The position numbers and the translations under genes were made by a program. DNA of 64,000 nt. Origin: Anniella stebbinsi. Its lineage: Eukaryota; Chordata; Lepidosauria; Squamata; Anniellidae. The notes beneath the pieces are model-generated. The model had not been told where the DNA came from. It saw only the letters and a program-made list of their open reading frames with translations, and made no database searches. The stretch lies in contig JARDYH010000001.1 of assembly GCA_029215795.1 (NCBI GenBank), positions 193,447,654-193,511,653 on the forward strand, given 5' to 3'. Positions 22,191-32,420 of this stretch are shown in pieces. Numbering within the stretch: position 1 is the stretch's first letter; each line of letters begins with the position of its first letter.

Positions 22191-22432
22191 CCTGATGGCT
22201 AGTTGCTACCTCCGGTATCAGAAGCAGCATACCTGTATACACCAGTTGGTCAACCTACTCTATACACCAGTTGTGGGGGGGGGGACATGGGCAGGGTGGT
22301 GCTGTTGTACTTGCATCCTGTTTGTGGGTTCCTGGTCAATGGCTGGTTGGCCACTGTATGAACAGAGTACTGGACTAGTTGGACCCTTAGTCTGATCCAG
22401 CATCAGGGCTCTTCTTATGTTCTTATGTTTTC
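22095..22432 (+). mobile_element. CR1-like LINE 3' end
   Basis: It ends with GAGTACTGGACTAGTTGGAC, then TCTGATCCAGCATCAGGGC, then TCTTCTTATGTTCTTATG. The TTATGTTC octamer repeat and the preceding block are typical of sauropsid CR1-type 3' termini. A G-run lies at 22273-22282. Heavily 5'-truncated, with no coding sequence retained. Confidence 0.65.
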
Positions 22433-22449
22433 CTTGCTTTTTCTCTATG

Positions 22450-22572
22450 GCATTTACATATGACACTTTGAAAACTGTTTGAAAACTGCATATGGAGTAT
22501 GTGTCCTGGGCCCCAACGGTTGTCACTACCATTATAAACCACTTTAAAGCAGTAGTGTAGATCCTGCTCTAG
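22450..22572. mobile_element. Family B element, partial
   Basis: GTGTCCTGGGCCCCAACGG, TTGTCACTACC, TTATAAACCACTTTAAAGC and AGTGTAGATCCTGC match the right half of the 3414 copy. The left half is diverged (ACTTTGAAAACTG). Confidence 0.6.
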
Positions 22573-22573
22573 T

Positions 22574-24042
22574 GATGTTTTACTTCGAAAGGTTTAAATA
22601 CATGCCATTTCATGAGATACATTTTTTTTAATTGCTTGTGTGTTTGAAGGTGTTTTTCTCCTTTACCCCACCATTCTATTATATTTCTGAGGTCATGTTA
22701 GTTTGTGTGTTGCTTGCGGAGTGCAGTGCCCTGAGTGGGATGTATGGGCAGTATCCAGCGCTGACCTTGCATTAGTGGGAAAGACTGCTAGTGCAATGAA
22801 AAGCTAGAGTTTGGTAGCACAACTGGAAATTAGCTCAAATGAGCACTTCAAGAATGGGACAAGTCACTGGAGCTCTTAGAAGGGAACTTCCCTGGCTTGT
22901 CCTGTCCTAGAAGCACTAATTTGAACTACTTTCAAGGATGTGCTGTGGAGCAAAATTTCCTCTTGTGCTAGCGGCCATTAATGGTAGTGCAACATGATTG
23001 GTGCTGGCGAACTGCCAGCACTGGAAACTGTGACCTGTGTATCTATGGTAAATCTTGATTTTAATAAGTAAAGGGAAGATTTGCAGGGGGCATCCCCAAT
23101 TTTTATTGTTGTTTACATTTCAAGGGGGCAATGTGCATATGTGCATGAGAACACCCACATACCAAGCAAAATTGAGGCCACAGGGTACCGTTGTATAATA
23201 TTTTAGATGTTTTCCTTACAATATATTGTTGTTCATATCAACGCTCTGTAGTTATGTGTATTCAAAACATTACTGTGTATTTCTTTCACAATTTTGGGGT
23301 TCAAGACTTTGAATAGTATTGTGTTATTAATGGAGGCACGGCAGTGCGTCCATTGTTAAGGGTCGTCAGTAGAAAACACGTTCCACCATGTTAAAGTGAT
23401 AATTGGGGGGGGGTCATTCTAACAGCCATAAAATCAAAAATGTTTCACCAATCTTTCTGAAATTTATAGGTGCCAGAAAGAAATGTTTGATTTACATTAC
23501 CTGAACATTTCAAGCAGATTGGTGAAAGACTGAGGGAAGGAGAGCAGTTTAAGGTAGAAAAGGAACACAAACCTGTCTCCCTGCTTTTATAAAATGATTT
23601 TGGGGTTGTGAATATCTGTGCGCACGATTTCCGGAGGGATTATAGATTTACTGCTTAATCCATTGCTGGTGTCTTCTTCTCCCTTCAGTCCAGTTGGTGG
23701 AATGTTTTTCCTTTTTAAAAAATTCCCTACCATTGATTTTTAATGAATATTTATTCCTTTCCTTCAATCCATAGTGCAATGCATGCGTACACGGCACCAC
23801 AGAGCTTATTATCAGAAGGGAGGGAGGAGGGGGAAAACTGCCACCTCTTTGAAAAGAGGAATGTTCTTCCTTTTCAAATGTGATGGGGGGAGGGGGCGGG
23901 CTACTCTGGTGACCCAGGCAGCTTGAGGCAAAGGTCTATGTTTGGTTTTCAAGGTTCTGGATGGTTTCTGAAGTTAGGGGGGGGGTGTTTTTCTGAAGTG
24001 GAGGAAATCTGCAGCCTGTGATCTAAGGGATGTTCTGAATCT
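22574..24042. other. No gene recognised
   Basis: No exon or repeat end recognised. Short G-runs are present (23404, 23977). Confidence 0.4.
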
Positions 24043-24340
24043 GCAACCTGATCTGATGGGTGTTTACTCTAAAGTAAGCCTCCACCCAAATTGAGATTTT
24101 CTGCCACTGGAGTGGCCTGGGAGAAAGAGAACTCTGGGGTGGAAGGGCACAAGAAGCTGTAAATCCAGGAAGTAAAAGCTGCTGAAATGGACGAGAGAAA
24201 GCAGCAATCTAAAATCCCTGCTTTGATGAGCAAACTGATCTGATGGGTGTTTGTTTACTCTGAAGTAAGTATCCACCCAAATTGAGCCTGGGAGAATGAA
24301 AACTGCTGGGGATGAGAATGGAGTGGGCGGGCACAAGTGT
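24043..24340 (+). repeat. Direct duplication, offset about 187 bp
   Basis: GCAACCTGATCTGATGGGTG, followed by TTTACTCTAAAGTAAG and CCACCCAAATTGAG, at 24043-24094 recurs with few changes at 24230-24286. GCCTGGGAGAA and GGGCACAAG follow both. A partial tandem duplication of about 110 bp with intervening sequence. Confidence 0.6.
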
Positions 24341-24380
24341 AGTTTCACAGCATTATCTCAAGTCAAGTAACATTTCTTTA

Positions 24381-24445
24381 GAATAGCAGAGTTGGAAGGG
24401 GCCTATAAGGCCATCAAGTCCAACCTCCTGCTGAATGCAGGGATG
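24381..24445 (-). mobile_element. CR1 3' end fragment
   Basis: AGAGTTGGAAGGGGCCTATA, AGGCCATCAAGTCCAACC and CCTGCTGAATGCAGGG are the well-known conserved 3' region of sauropsid CR1, here on the minus strand. A fuller copy is at 47791-47967. Confidence 0.8.
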
Positions 24446-24517
24446 ATTATGATTATATTGTACTGAAAATGCTGTTGTGTAATGTCAAGTGAAAATATAA
24501 TGCCCTGTAGGCAACAT

Positions 24518-24726
24518 TAGGCTGACATATGAAAAGGAGGACAGGGCTCATGTAACTTTAACAGTTGTAGAGAAAAGGGAATTTCAGCCAGTGTCATTTG
24601 TATGCAATTAGTTCCTGGTGAAATTCCCTCTTCATCACCACAGTTAAAATTTCAGGGGCCCTGCCTTCTTTTGTATCTAGTCACTCTAGTATATTGCCCT
24701 GTCCTCCTTTTCATATGGTCAGCCTA
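24518..24726 (+). mobile_element. Family A MITE, copy 9, internally deleted
   Basis: TAGGCTGACATATG to CATATGGTCAGCCTA, but only 209 bp. The right arm is missing between CACTCTAGTATATTGCC and CTGTCCTCCTTTTCAT. The deletion joins the centre directly to the right terminus. Confidence 0.8.
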
Positions 24727-25047
24727 TCTCAAATGCCATGTTCTTATTCCTTCTTCAGTCACAATTCCATGAGTCTTCTGAGCTACCAAAATACCCATTA
24801 GGTATTAGCATGTCTGCATTGATAGATTATTGAGTCATAATAGCGTGACTCATTAATATACTGAATTAATAGGTCCCGTAAGACGTAAATCTTCCTATGG
24901 GATTGCCAGTCAGCCTTCCTCTTTTGGAGTATAGTTGAAAGCTTTTCACAAGACACAGAAACATATCTTCCTAATGCACTTTCCAGGAGTGTTTTAAGTT
25001 CACAATATGCCCAGGATCTACAATGTGTAAGATACTGTACAACTTTA

Positions 25048-25364
25048 TGGTGATCCTATGGAAAAGCGGACAGGACTTCTGTATCTTTAACAGTTGTATA
25101 GAAAAGAGAATTTCAGCAGGTGTAATTTTTATACATGCAGCATCTGGTAAAGTGCCCTCTTCATCACAACAGTTAAAACTGCAGGAGCCCTGTCCCCTTG
25201 ACCACATACAAAAGAGGACAGGGCTCCTACAGCGTGAACTGTTGTGATGAACAGGGAATTTCACCAGGTGCTGCATGCATAAAAATAACACCTGCTAAAA
25301 TTCTCTTTTCTATACAACTGTTAAAAATACAGAAGTCCTGTCCTTTTTTTCCATAGGATCACCA
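25048..25364. mobile_element. Family A MITE, copy 10, divergent ends
   Basis: Ends TGGTGATCCTATGG and CCATAGGATCACCA pair perfectly even though they differ from the family TAGGGTGACC end. The centre is of the TGCAGCATCTGG subfamily. Flanks CAACTTTA and TTTACAAC do not form a direct duplication. Confidence 0.75.
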
Positions 25365-25372
25365 TTTACAAC

Positions 25373-26156
25373 TTAAATTTGTCAGATTTGTTAAGGAGAT
25401 TGTGACAATGCAATTTGATATTGCACACAAAACATATTGCACTGGGTGCAATCTGGTGCAGTTCATTCTGTCTAAGCCAATAAACTTTAATGGCTTTCTT
25501 ACAACGAAAGGTGCAATCTTATGCATGTTTAGACAGAAAAAGTCCTAAAACTCCCAGCATTCCTCAGCCAGCAATGCTGTCTAAAAAAGTTTTCCCCCCT
25601 GTCTAAACCTGCATTAGATTGTGCCCTAAATCTGTTCAGTCACAGCTAACTCTACATTGGGTAGAGTTCACTTAGCTCCATTTTGAGTGAATATCCACAG
25701 ATGAAATGCAGCCTGTGCAGGCTTGAAATTTGACCACAATCTGCTACTGTTAGATCAAAATGGGGGGGGGGGGAGCATGTAGCATAAAATGAGCTATACT
25801 AATTAACATAGTAAACTGTAACTTCTTGTAACATAGCATATTTTCCTGTATCATCTTGTGTGTTTCCAGAATTAATCAGGGATTTTTTATTCCAGTAGCA
25901 CAATCTTTAAAGTTTTCTCCAAATACAGACACAAAACATGAAATGTTTCCTTTTCATGAGGCAGTCATAAAAATATTATTATCTCTGGACACTGGCTATA
26001 GAAAAGTTCAAAAGTTTTTCAGATTGCAAGTCAGAGAGCATAACATTAGCTTTGATTTTGATTTTATATTGGATGTCAAAATGGTGTAACATCCTAGCTG
26101 ATGCTGGCTGCTTGTCAACTGTATAATATCCAGTCATCCGTTACACAAAGCCATGA
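25373..26156. other. No gene recognised
   Basis: A poly-G tract at 25760-25773. Otherwise AT-rich sequence without recognisable exons. Confidence 0.4.
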
Positions 26157-26560
26157 AATTCATTAAACAAAAAACCTGTGGTTTACAAAAACAACATTAA
26201 GGCTCCACAGTTTCCAACCAAGCACCAAAAAGCAGGGAAATTGGGAGTTAAGGCTCCCAAGCCTTAACGCCACATCCTCCCTAAGGAGGCAGAAAGTGCA
26301 AGTGAAATTCTCATTCTCCCAAAGCAGATAAACCATGAGGACAGGATGGAGAATATGATATGCAGAGGTGACTGTGGGGTTGTGGAAAACTGATCATGAA
26401 CAACTTAGGGCCACCTACTTCTCTTTTTTTGTTTAGAGCAGCCCTTCCCCAATCTGGTGCCCTCCAAAGGTGTTGGACTACAACTCCCATCATTGCAAGT
26501 CAGTATGTCCCATGGTCAGGAATGCTGGGAGTTGTCATCTCAAACATCTGGAGGGTAGCA
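26157..26560 (+). repeat. Left arm of a 400-bp inverted duplication
   Basis: From AATTCATTAAACAAAAAACC to CATCTCAAACATCTGGAGG this arm is matched in inverted order by 27657-28053. Shared landmarks are AGGCTCCACAGTTTCCAACC, CACATCCTCCCTAAGGAGG, AAAGCAGATAAACCATGAGG and CCACCTACTTCTCTTTTTTT. A family D element (26430-26582) sits at its inner end. The unit outside D is not a family I recognise, and no frame is conserved between arms. Confidence 0.8.
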
Positions 26561-26582
26561 GGATGGGGGAACGCTGTTCCAT
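26430..26582. mobile_element. Family D hAT-like element
   Basis: AGCAGCCCTTCCCCAATCTG at the left and GGGGGAACGCTGTTCC at the right are the imperfect inverted ends. The interior includes GTTGGACTACAACTCCCATC and GGAATGCTGGGAGTTGTCAT. It is part of the left arm of the inverted duplication, and its inverse copy is at 27657-27773. Confidence 0.7.
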
Positions 26583-27502
26583 ATCCTTACCAAATACAAG
26601 GTCTGCCCAATACTTTTCTCTCACACACATCTTGAATATAGCAGCATGACTGATAACAAAAGGGGAACTATTTGTTGCAAATGTAGAACCAGAGCATGTG
26701 CCAGGCACTTTCAACTTTTGGTCAATATCCTGCCCTTCAAAGAACCAATTTTTCTTAAAATGAGTTTCTACAAAATATACTGTTCACTCCCCACAATCCC
26801 TCCACAGTACATCATCTCATCAAAGTGACAAAGGAGCAAAAAAGGTTTAGTTTGGCTGTCTTGAACTACTTTCAGATGACATTAGTTTGCAATCCTGTAC
26901 CACTTGGGGGTAAGCCATAGTGAATTCAGTGGCACTGACTTCTGAGAAGCCATGTACAGGATTCAAGTGTAAACCAACCTTCTCCAGTCTGCTGCTCTCC
27001 AGATGTGTTGCACTATAACTCCCATGTTATGGGGAAGACAAAAATCATTTGATCATTAAATCATACTTACACATGAAAGTATTAGGTGGTAGCTATACCT
27101 TTGATCTCACACTGCTGAACACGTAAGAGAAGTATTCTGTGTTAGTCCCCCAAAACCATATATAATATTTAATAAACAGACATCCTATGCCATGTGTTGA
27201 AAACTAATGTTGACGTCTGAAGGACTATCTGGATTAGGTATTCAAGATCCATTCATTGTTGCTTCATTTGGTTTAAACAGTTCATTTAAAGTGATGCAGC
27301 TCTGTTGAAGTTCATTGATTGATCGCATATCTTAATGCAGGAAAGCATCATACCTTAGAACAGATATGGGCAGAAAATAGATCCACCTTGATATTTTGGA
27401 CATCAACTTGCACCATTCCTGCTCACTGCCCATGCTATAGGGGCTTTTACGAGTTGAATTCCAAAACATCTGGAGATCTATATTCTGCCTTCCCTTGCTC
27501 TA

Positions 27503-27852
27503 GAACAGCATTCCCCAACCTGGTGCCCATCAGATGTGTTGGATTGCAACTCTCTACATGAGGAGATGCTCTAAAAAAAGAGAAGTAGGTGGTCCTAAGT
27601 TGTTCATCATCATTTCTCACAACCCCACAGTCACCTCTGCATATCATATTGCATATCCAGGTGTTTGAGATGACAAGTCCCAGCATTCCTGACCATGGGA
27701 CATACTGATTTGCAATGATGGGAGTTGTAGTCCAACACCTTTGGAGGGCACCAGGTTGGGGAAGGGCTGCTCTAAACAAAAAAAAGAGAAGTAGGTGGCC
27801 CTAAGTTGTTCGTGATCAGTTTTCCACAACCCCACAGTCACCTCTGCATATC
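27503..27852. repeat. Duplicated junction segments inside the inverted repeat
   Basis: The segment TCTAAAAAAAGAGAAGTAGG through CAGTCACCTCTGCATATC occurs at 27569-27649 and again at 27771-27852, about 203 bp apart in the same orientation. Family D pieces (27503-27555 and 27657-27773) alternate with these segments. It looks like a local tandem duplication at the inner end of the right arm. Confidence 0.65.
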
Positions 27853-28053
27853 ATATTCTCCATCCTGTCCTCATAGTTTATCTGCTTTGGGAGAATGAGA
27901 ATTTGACTCGCACTTTCTGCCTCCTTAGGGAGGATGTGGCGTTAAGACTTGGGAGCCTTAACTTCCAATTTCCCTGCTTTTTGGTGCTTGGTTGGAAACT
28001 GTAGAGCCTTAACGTTGGTTTTGTAAACCGTAAGGTTTTTTGTTTAATGAATT
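27657..28053 (-). repeat. Right arm of a 400-bp inverted duplication
   Basis: Complement of 26157-26560, with a few per cent differences (for example GTTAAGACTTGGGAGCC against the complement of GGCTCCCAAGCCTTAAC). It ends GTTTAATGAATT, matching the AATTCATTAAAC start of the left arm. The spacer is about 1.1 kb. Confidence 0.8.
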
Positions 28054-28543
28054 GTCCTATAGACATGCTATATTTCCCTTATAGCACATATATGATAATT
28101 ACTAAATTTTGTGGATGATATATGATTATTGACCCCTTGGAGCATTTGCTAAAACTGTATTTACATTAAACAATGCATAGGTACGCTGTATCAGTTCTTA
28201 CAGGCTTGGTCCTACTTGTTGGATCTGTTTCTGCCTTGCTTTGGTTCATTTAGCGAGGGCCCTTCTCTCTTTTGTGTTGTTAATACCTCTTATTTCTGTC
28301 ACAAGGAAGTATTTCTCCTAATTCTAATCAATACAATACCACCTCCGCTCTGCTGTTGCTCTGGGCAGTCTGTCTGAAAGGTGGGGGGGTCATTGCTCTG
28401 AAGTATTAGAAAAATCCAGACTGAACTGTGGCTGTCAGTTCTGCACCCATTTCTTGGCTTGTACCGAATACTTCCAGCCATATGCTCAGGTACCTGCCCC
28501 ACCTGCTCCATCCCAAATCAGAGTGAAAACTCTTGAAGTCCTA

Positions 28544-28775
28544 TTTATAATAATAATAATAATAATAATAATTTATTTATTTATTTATTTATTACCCGCC
28601 TCTCCCTCTGGATCGAGGCGGGGAACAACATCAAATATAAAATACATAAAACTGTTTAAAAGCACATAAAACTAATACATTATTAAAATACCAATAAAAT
28701 ACCAATAAAACTTAAAATTGAACTGGGTAGGCCTGCCGGAAGAGATCGATCTTTATGGCTTTCTTAAAGTCAAAC
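28544..28775 (-). mobile_element. L2-group LINE 3' tail
   Basis: Read on the minus strand: a short coding/UTR remnant, the CCGCCTCGATCCAGAGGG block (as GGATCGAGGCGGGG on plus at about 28610) and a terminal TTA/AAAT repeat (28548-28593 on plus). It matches the 3' end of the long L2 copies. The CTTTAAGAAAGCCATAAAG-like module near 28765 corresponds to the start of the 4391 fragment. Confidence 0.75.
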
Positions 28776-30030
28776 AGTATATTTATTTTGCCTGCTGGTT
28801 TGTTTCCACTTTAAATCACATTTCTAGTGGCCCCGGTGGAATGTCATCTAAGATCACTCAGACACGCAATCTTGAGTTGAGTACGTGATGCATGAATGAC
28901 TGAGACCTTATATGTAGGAGAATAGTGCAAGAACCATTTATAAATAATGGCTGTTCATTATAAATATCGGATAGCCTGTACCAAAGACCTTCCATGGCAA
29001 AGGTCTATTTTTTAAAAAAAGTCTTACAAATATGATGTAGAGCTAGTTTGAAGTGGAATTTCCCTAGGGGTGTCAAAGGGGGGGGGGACACAAACAATGC
29101 ATGGCTGGAACATACAGAAAGTTTCTACTGTTTAGTCATTTTTATTTGTATTAGAGATTCTAAAGTCTGTGAGTAACAGAGCCTTGAAAAATGTCTATAA
29201 AACCATGTTAGTAATGGTTTCTGGGAACTAAAAGAAAGCTCTACATGCTAAATACACCAGCAAATACCACATCAAACACCAGCATTGGTATTATCATAAA
29301 GCTTAATTACGTTCTAATGGTAGCCAGAGGAAAATCTAGATGCTTTATTGGTGAAAGAATGGGAAAGTGTTTTTGCAGAGATATAACACACCTTTTTATC
29401 TATTGTGTGCAGTGGTAATTTGGGGGGAAAGCACACTTAATTAATACGGATTAGGCTGGCAATATTAATTAATTAATGCTAGGAAAGAGTAAGGCATTAG
29501 AAAGAAAAAAGTGCAATGAATATATGAAATGGTGTGATGGCAATATACTAAGAGCTCAGTCACACAAAGCTTTTAATCAGAGTTTGTCTTGTCTTGTTTG
29601 TGAGATTATATATATATATATAGGCTGACCACACATTGTCATGATTCTAGTGTCTTCCCATGTTTTCCCCTTATCTTCCCTGGGCTTTTTCACACCAAGG
29701 GAAATCCATTTTTTATTTCTATTTTTTAAGCACGCCATCATCCACGAAGAAACAATAGCGTGTTTGTGGGGTTTTGGGGTTGGAGGTGAAATGGCTGTGA
29801 AGCTGTAGGTGTGGTTACTTGAGGTTTTGCTTTTGCTCTCAGCTGTACCAGTTAATTTCTAATAGCTGGCACAGAAACTTGGCTGCTACATGGAGTCACT
29901 GACCCACTCCTCAACTAGACTGCCACCTGATTGAGCTCTGGGTATAGTCACATCATGTCAATTAAATCAATGGTTCATCTGTAAAGTCATCCCAGTGACG
30001 ACCTTGCATGGTGTAAAATTGGGAGACAAT
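28776..30030. other. No gene recognised
   Basis: AT-rich, with homeodomain-like TAATTAATTAATG near 29465-29478 and a (TA)n tract at 29608-29622. No exon recognised. Confidence 0.4.
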
Positions 30031-30116
30031 GAGCCTATCTACCCTACTGCGTTAAAGCTGTTTAACCGGTTTAAAACTGTTATAAACCGTTTTAAAGCAG
30101 TAGTGTAGATAGGCTC
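30031..30116. mobile_element. Family B-related short hairpin
   Basis: GAGCCTATCTACCCTACTGC at the left and GCAGTAGTGTAGATAGGCTC at the right. With TTTAAACCGGTTTAAAACTG-like modules between, the 86 bp fold on themselves. It has the same ends as the 10259 copy. Confidence 0.7.
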
Positions 30117-30160
30117 AATAATCACTACCTTAGGCTACTATATTTCTTCTACTTGCCTAC

Positions 30161-30162
<2 letters not shown>

Positions 30163-30203
<41 letters not shown>
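30163..30203. repeat. (CA)n microsatellite
   Basis: About twenty CA dinucleotides without interruption. Confidence 0.95.
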
Positions 30204-30205
<2 letters not shown>

Positions 30206-30284
30206 AAGCATTAGTAGAGGTGGGTTATTCAAACACAATGAGCCAGATTATATATCTGCTCCTCTCAGCCTTACGGGGTTAGGT

Positions 30285-30604
30285 TAGGTTGACCATATGA
30301 AAAGGAGGACAAGGCTCATGTAATTTTAACAGTTGCAGAGAAAAGGGAATTTCAGCCGGCATCATTTCTATGCAATTCATACCTGTTGACATTCCCTCTT
30401 CATTACAATAGTTAAAGCTGCAGGGGCCCTGCCCTCTTTTGTATCTGGTCACTCTAGTATAGTGCCTGCAACTTTAATTGTTGTGATGTAGAGGGGATTT
30501 CACCAGGTACTAATTGCGTACAAATGACGCCGGCTGAAATTCCCTTTTCTCTGCAACTGTTAACGTTACATGAGCCCTGTCCTCCGTTTCATATGGTCAG
30601 CCTA
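30285..30604 (+). mobile_element. Family A MITE, copy 11
   Basis: TAGGTTGACCATATG to CATATGGTCAGCCTA, 320 bp. GGTTAGGT flanks it exactly (30277-30284 and 30605-30612). Plus orientation by the CTTTTGTATCTGGTCACTC centre. Confidence 0.9.
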
Positions 30605-30612
30605 GGTTAGGT

Positions 30613-31894
30613 GGGTGGAAGGAATTTTAAACACAACAATTACACCCCAGCCATTGAGAGTCCATTTCAATAATAAACCATCAGATAATTCTAAACAATT
30701 AATTTGGGCAGGGGGAGGGAGGGAGTGAAGGAGTTATACGCACAGCATGGAAAGTAAAGAAGGTAAGGCAAACCACCAATGTGACAATCCTACACACTTC
30801 CAGGTTTAAAAAAAGACGGCTTAGGCTCACTTGCATGAATGCAGGACCTTGTCATTTTCCCCTCCCCACAAATGTGGACGGCCATTCATGATACATGCTG
30901 GAACAGGAACATTTTGTGGTGTGGAAAAGAATCATGAAATGCCACAAACTGACAACCCACCTCTGCAAAAAAGCAACTGTCTGATTGAGCTCGAAATGTA
31001 CATGCACACTCACAGAGATGAACACACAATACAATAAAGCTGGCTGGTTTTGTTGCAGACCTAAAGATTCAGGGGGATACTGGTCCTCCAGTGAATAGAA
31101 TTAGAAATGGATTTCTTTGAAGGGCTTCAAGGGGGCAACACAGTAAACAAGCCCACCATGTTGTACTGTAGATCATTTTAAACAGGTACTTCATTTAAAA
31201 ATATATTTCTTTTTCTTGGCAATGCACAAGAATGCTTATTTAAAATGTATTTTTTAATGATCTGCCAATAAAAAAGGAAACAGCCTGCTATAAAAAAGGG
31301 GTCTGGCTATTGCTAGGTAATGTGCAATTAAGCCTTCCCCATTTCCATTTCCCCAATTAGTCTTTCCTGATGCCCTTAGTCTCCATGACTGTTGTCTCTC
31401 CTAGACATATTGAACTTCTAATTTCCTCATAGAATCTGCACTGGTTGTAAATATTATTTAATTGACACTCAGCAATTAGAATGATGATGAATTGAAAATT
31501 CCATGACCTAGTAGTTGCTGAACCGGTGAAAGTTCTTCAAACAGTAGTGGCTGGTGCATCTCACTACTGGATGTGATAAGTGGAAGCCATGGGCCCAATT
31601 GGAGTTGGGTTTTGTGGGTGGGTGTTTTTTTTACCAACCATTCACAGTCAGACAGTTCTCTCTAAACATTCACAAGAACATAAACAGCTTTGGATACTCC
31701 CAGTAATGTTCAATTCTAGAGACACTACAATTAAATCGAAATGGGTTTATTATTAAGTTATCGGATTATTTAGAATTCAAAACATAAAAGAGAACAACAT
31801 ATTTCTAAAAGCTTGTTCAGTCTTTATTAGTTATTCTAAGAATTACCCTTTCCCTTATGTTCCTTCCTGAGTCAAAAGTAGTCTGTGTCCTCCT
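30613..31894. other. No gene; possible conserved non-coding segment about 31240-31500
   Basis: No exon recognised. The stretch 31240-31500 lacks repeat landmarks and contains several ATTA-core and CAATTA motifs (GTGCAATTAAGCC, TTTAATTGACACTC, GCAATTAGAATG), a composition common in homeobox-bound enhancers. This is only a suggestion. Confidence 0.3.
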
Positions 31895-32240
31895 GCAGAC
31901 TGATTTGTGATGGGTAGGTTTGAAGAGCAGGGTCTTTCCAGTTGTGGCACCAACATTGGTGAAAGCCTTCCCAGGAAAGTCCTCTGGGAGCCATGTTTGT
32001 GTGTTCTATTGTCTGGCCAAGAGAGGGTTTTTCCAGTAGGGCTTTCAGGAAGACAGACTGCTATCTTGTTTTTTTTTTCAGCTGCTACAATGGCAATGGA
32101 CTTTTTTTCCTGTTGACTTTTATATTATTTACTTTCTTCTTTTTATTGTTTTATATTGATGTTTTGTTTATTATGGATATGTTAGCCATTTTGGATTCTT
32201 CTGATGAAAAGTGGGATAGAAAAGAAAGAAAGAAAGAAAT
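31895..32240 (+). mobile_element. LINE 3'-end fragment
   Basis: AGGGTCTTTCCAGTTGTGGC and CACCAACATTGGTGAAAGCC is the degraded 'gtggtggc...tggaat' module of an L2/CR1-group C-terminal region. It is followed by a T-rich UTR, GAAAAGTGGGATAGAAA and an (AAAG)n tail at 32220-32238. Related fragments are at 35165 and 56750. Confidence 0.5.
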
Positions 32241-32349
32241 CCCACTATGTTGATGGTTCAGTGGGAATTTGAACCCAGCTGTCTGAGGTACAAGATCAGT
32301 TACTGTCCAGAAGACCATACTATCTCTGCAGCATTCCAGACCTCAGTGT

Positions 32350-32420
32350 GATTCATTTATTATAGCACTTTTATCCCACCCTTTAGCCAAAAAAGGCTCT
32401 TAAGGCGGCTTACAAAAATA
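32350..32420 (-). mobile_element. LINE 3' tail fragment
   Basis: TTTTATCCCACCCTTTAGCC followed by AAGGCGGCTTACAAAAATAA is the complement of a LINE 3' terminus with the AAGGGTGGGATA block. Confidence 0.5.

Noticed and set aside
25040..25372. 8-bp duplication around family A copy 10
   Set aside because: CAACTTTA and TTTACAAC share composition but are not direct repeats.
763..30604. CRISPR-like array or satellite
   Set aside because: The family A copies are widely and irregularly spaced, in both orientations, with separate target duplications. This is dispersed transposition, not an array.
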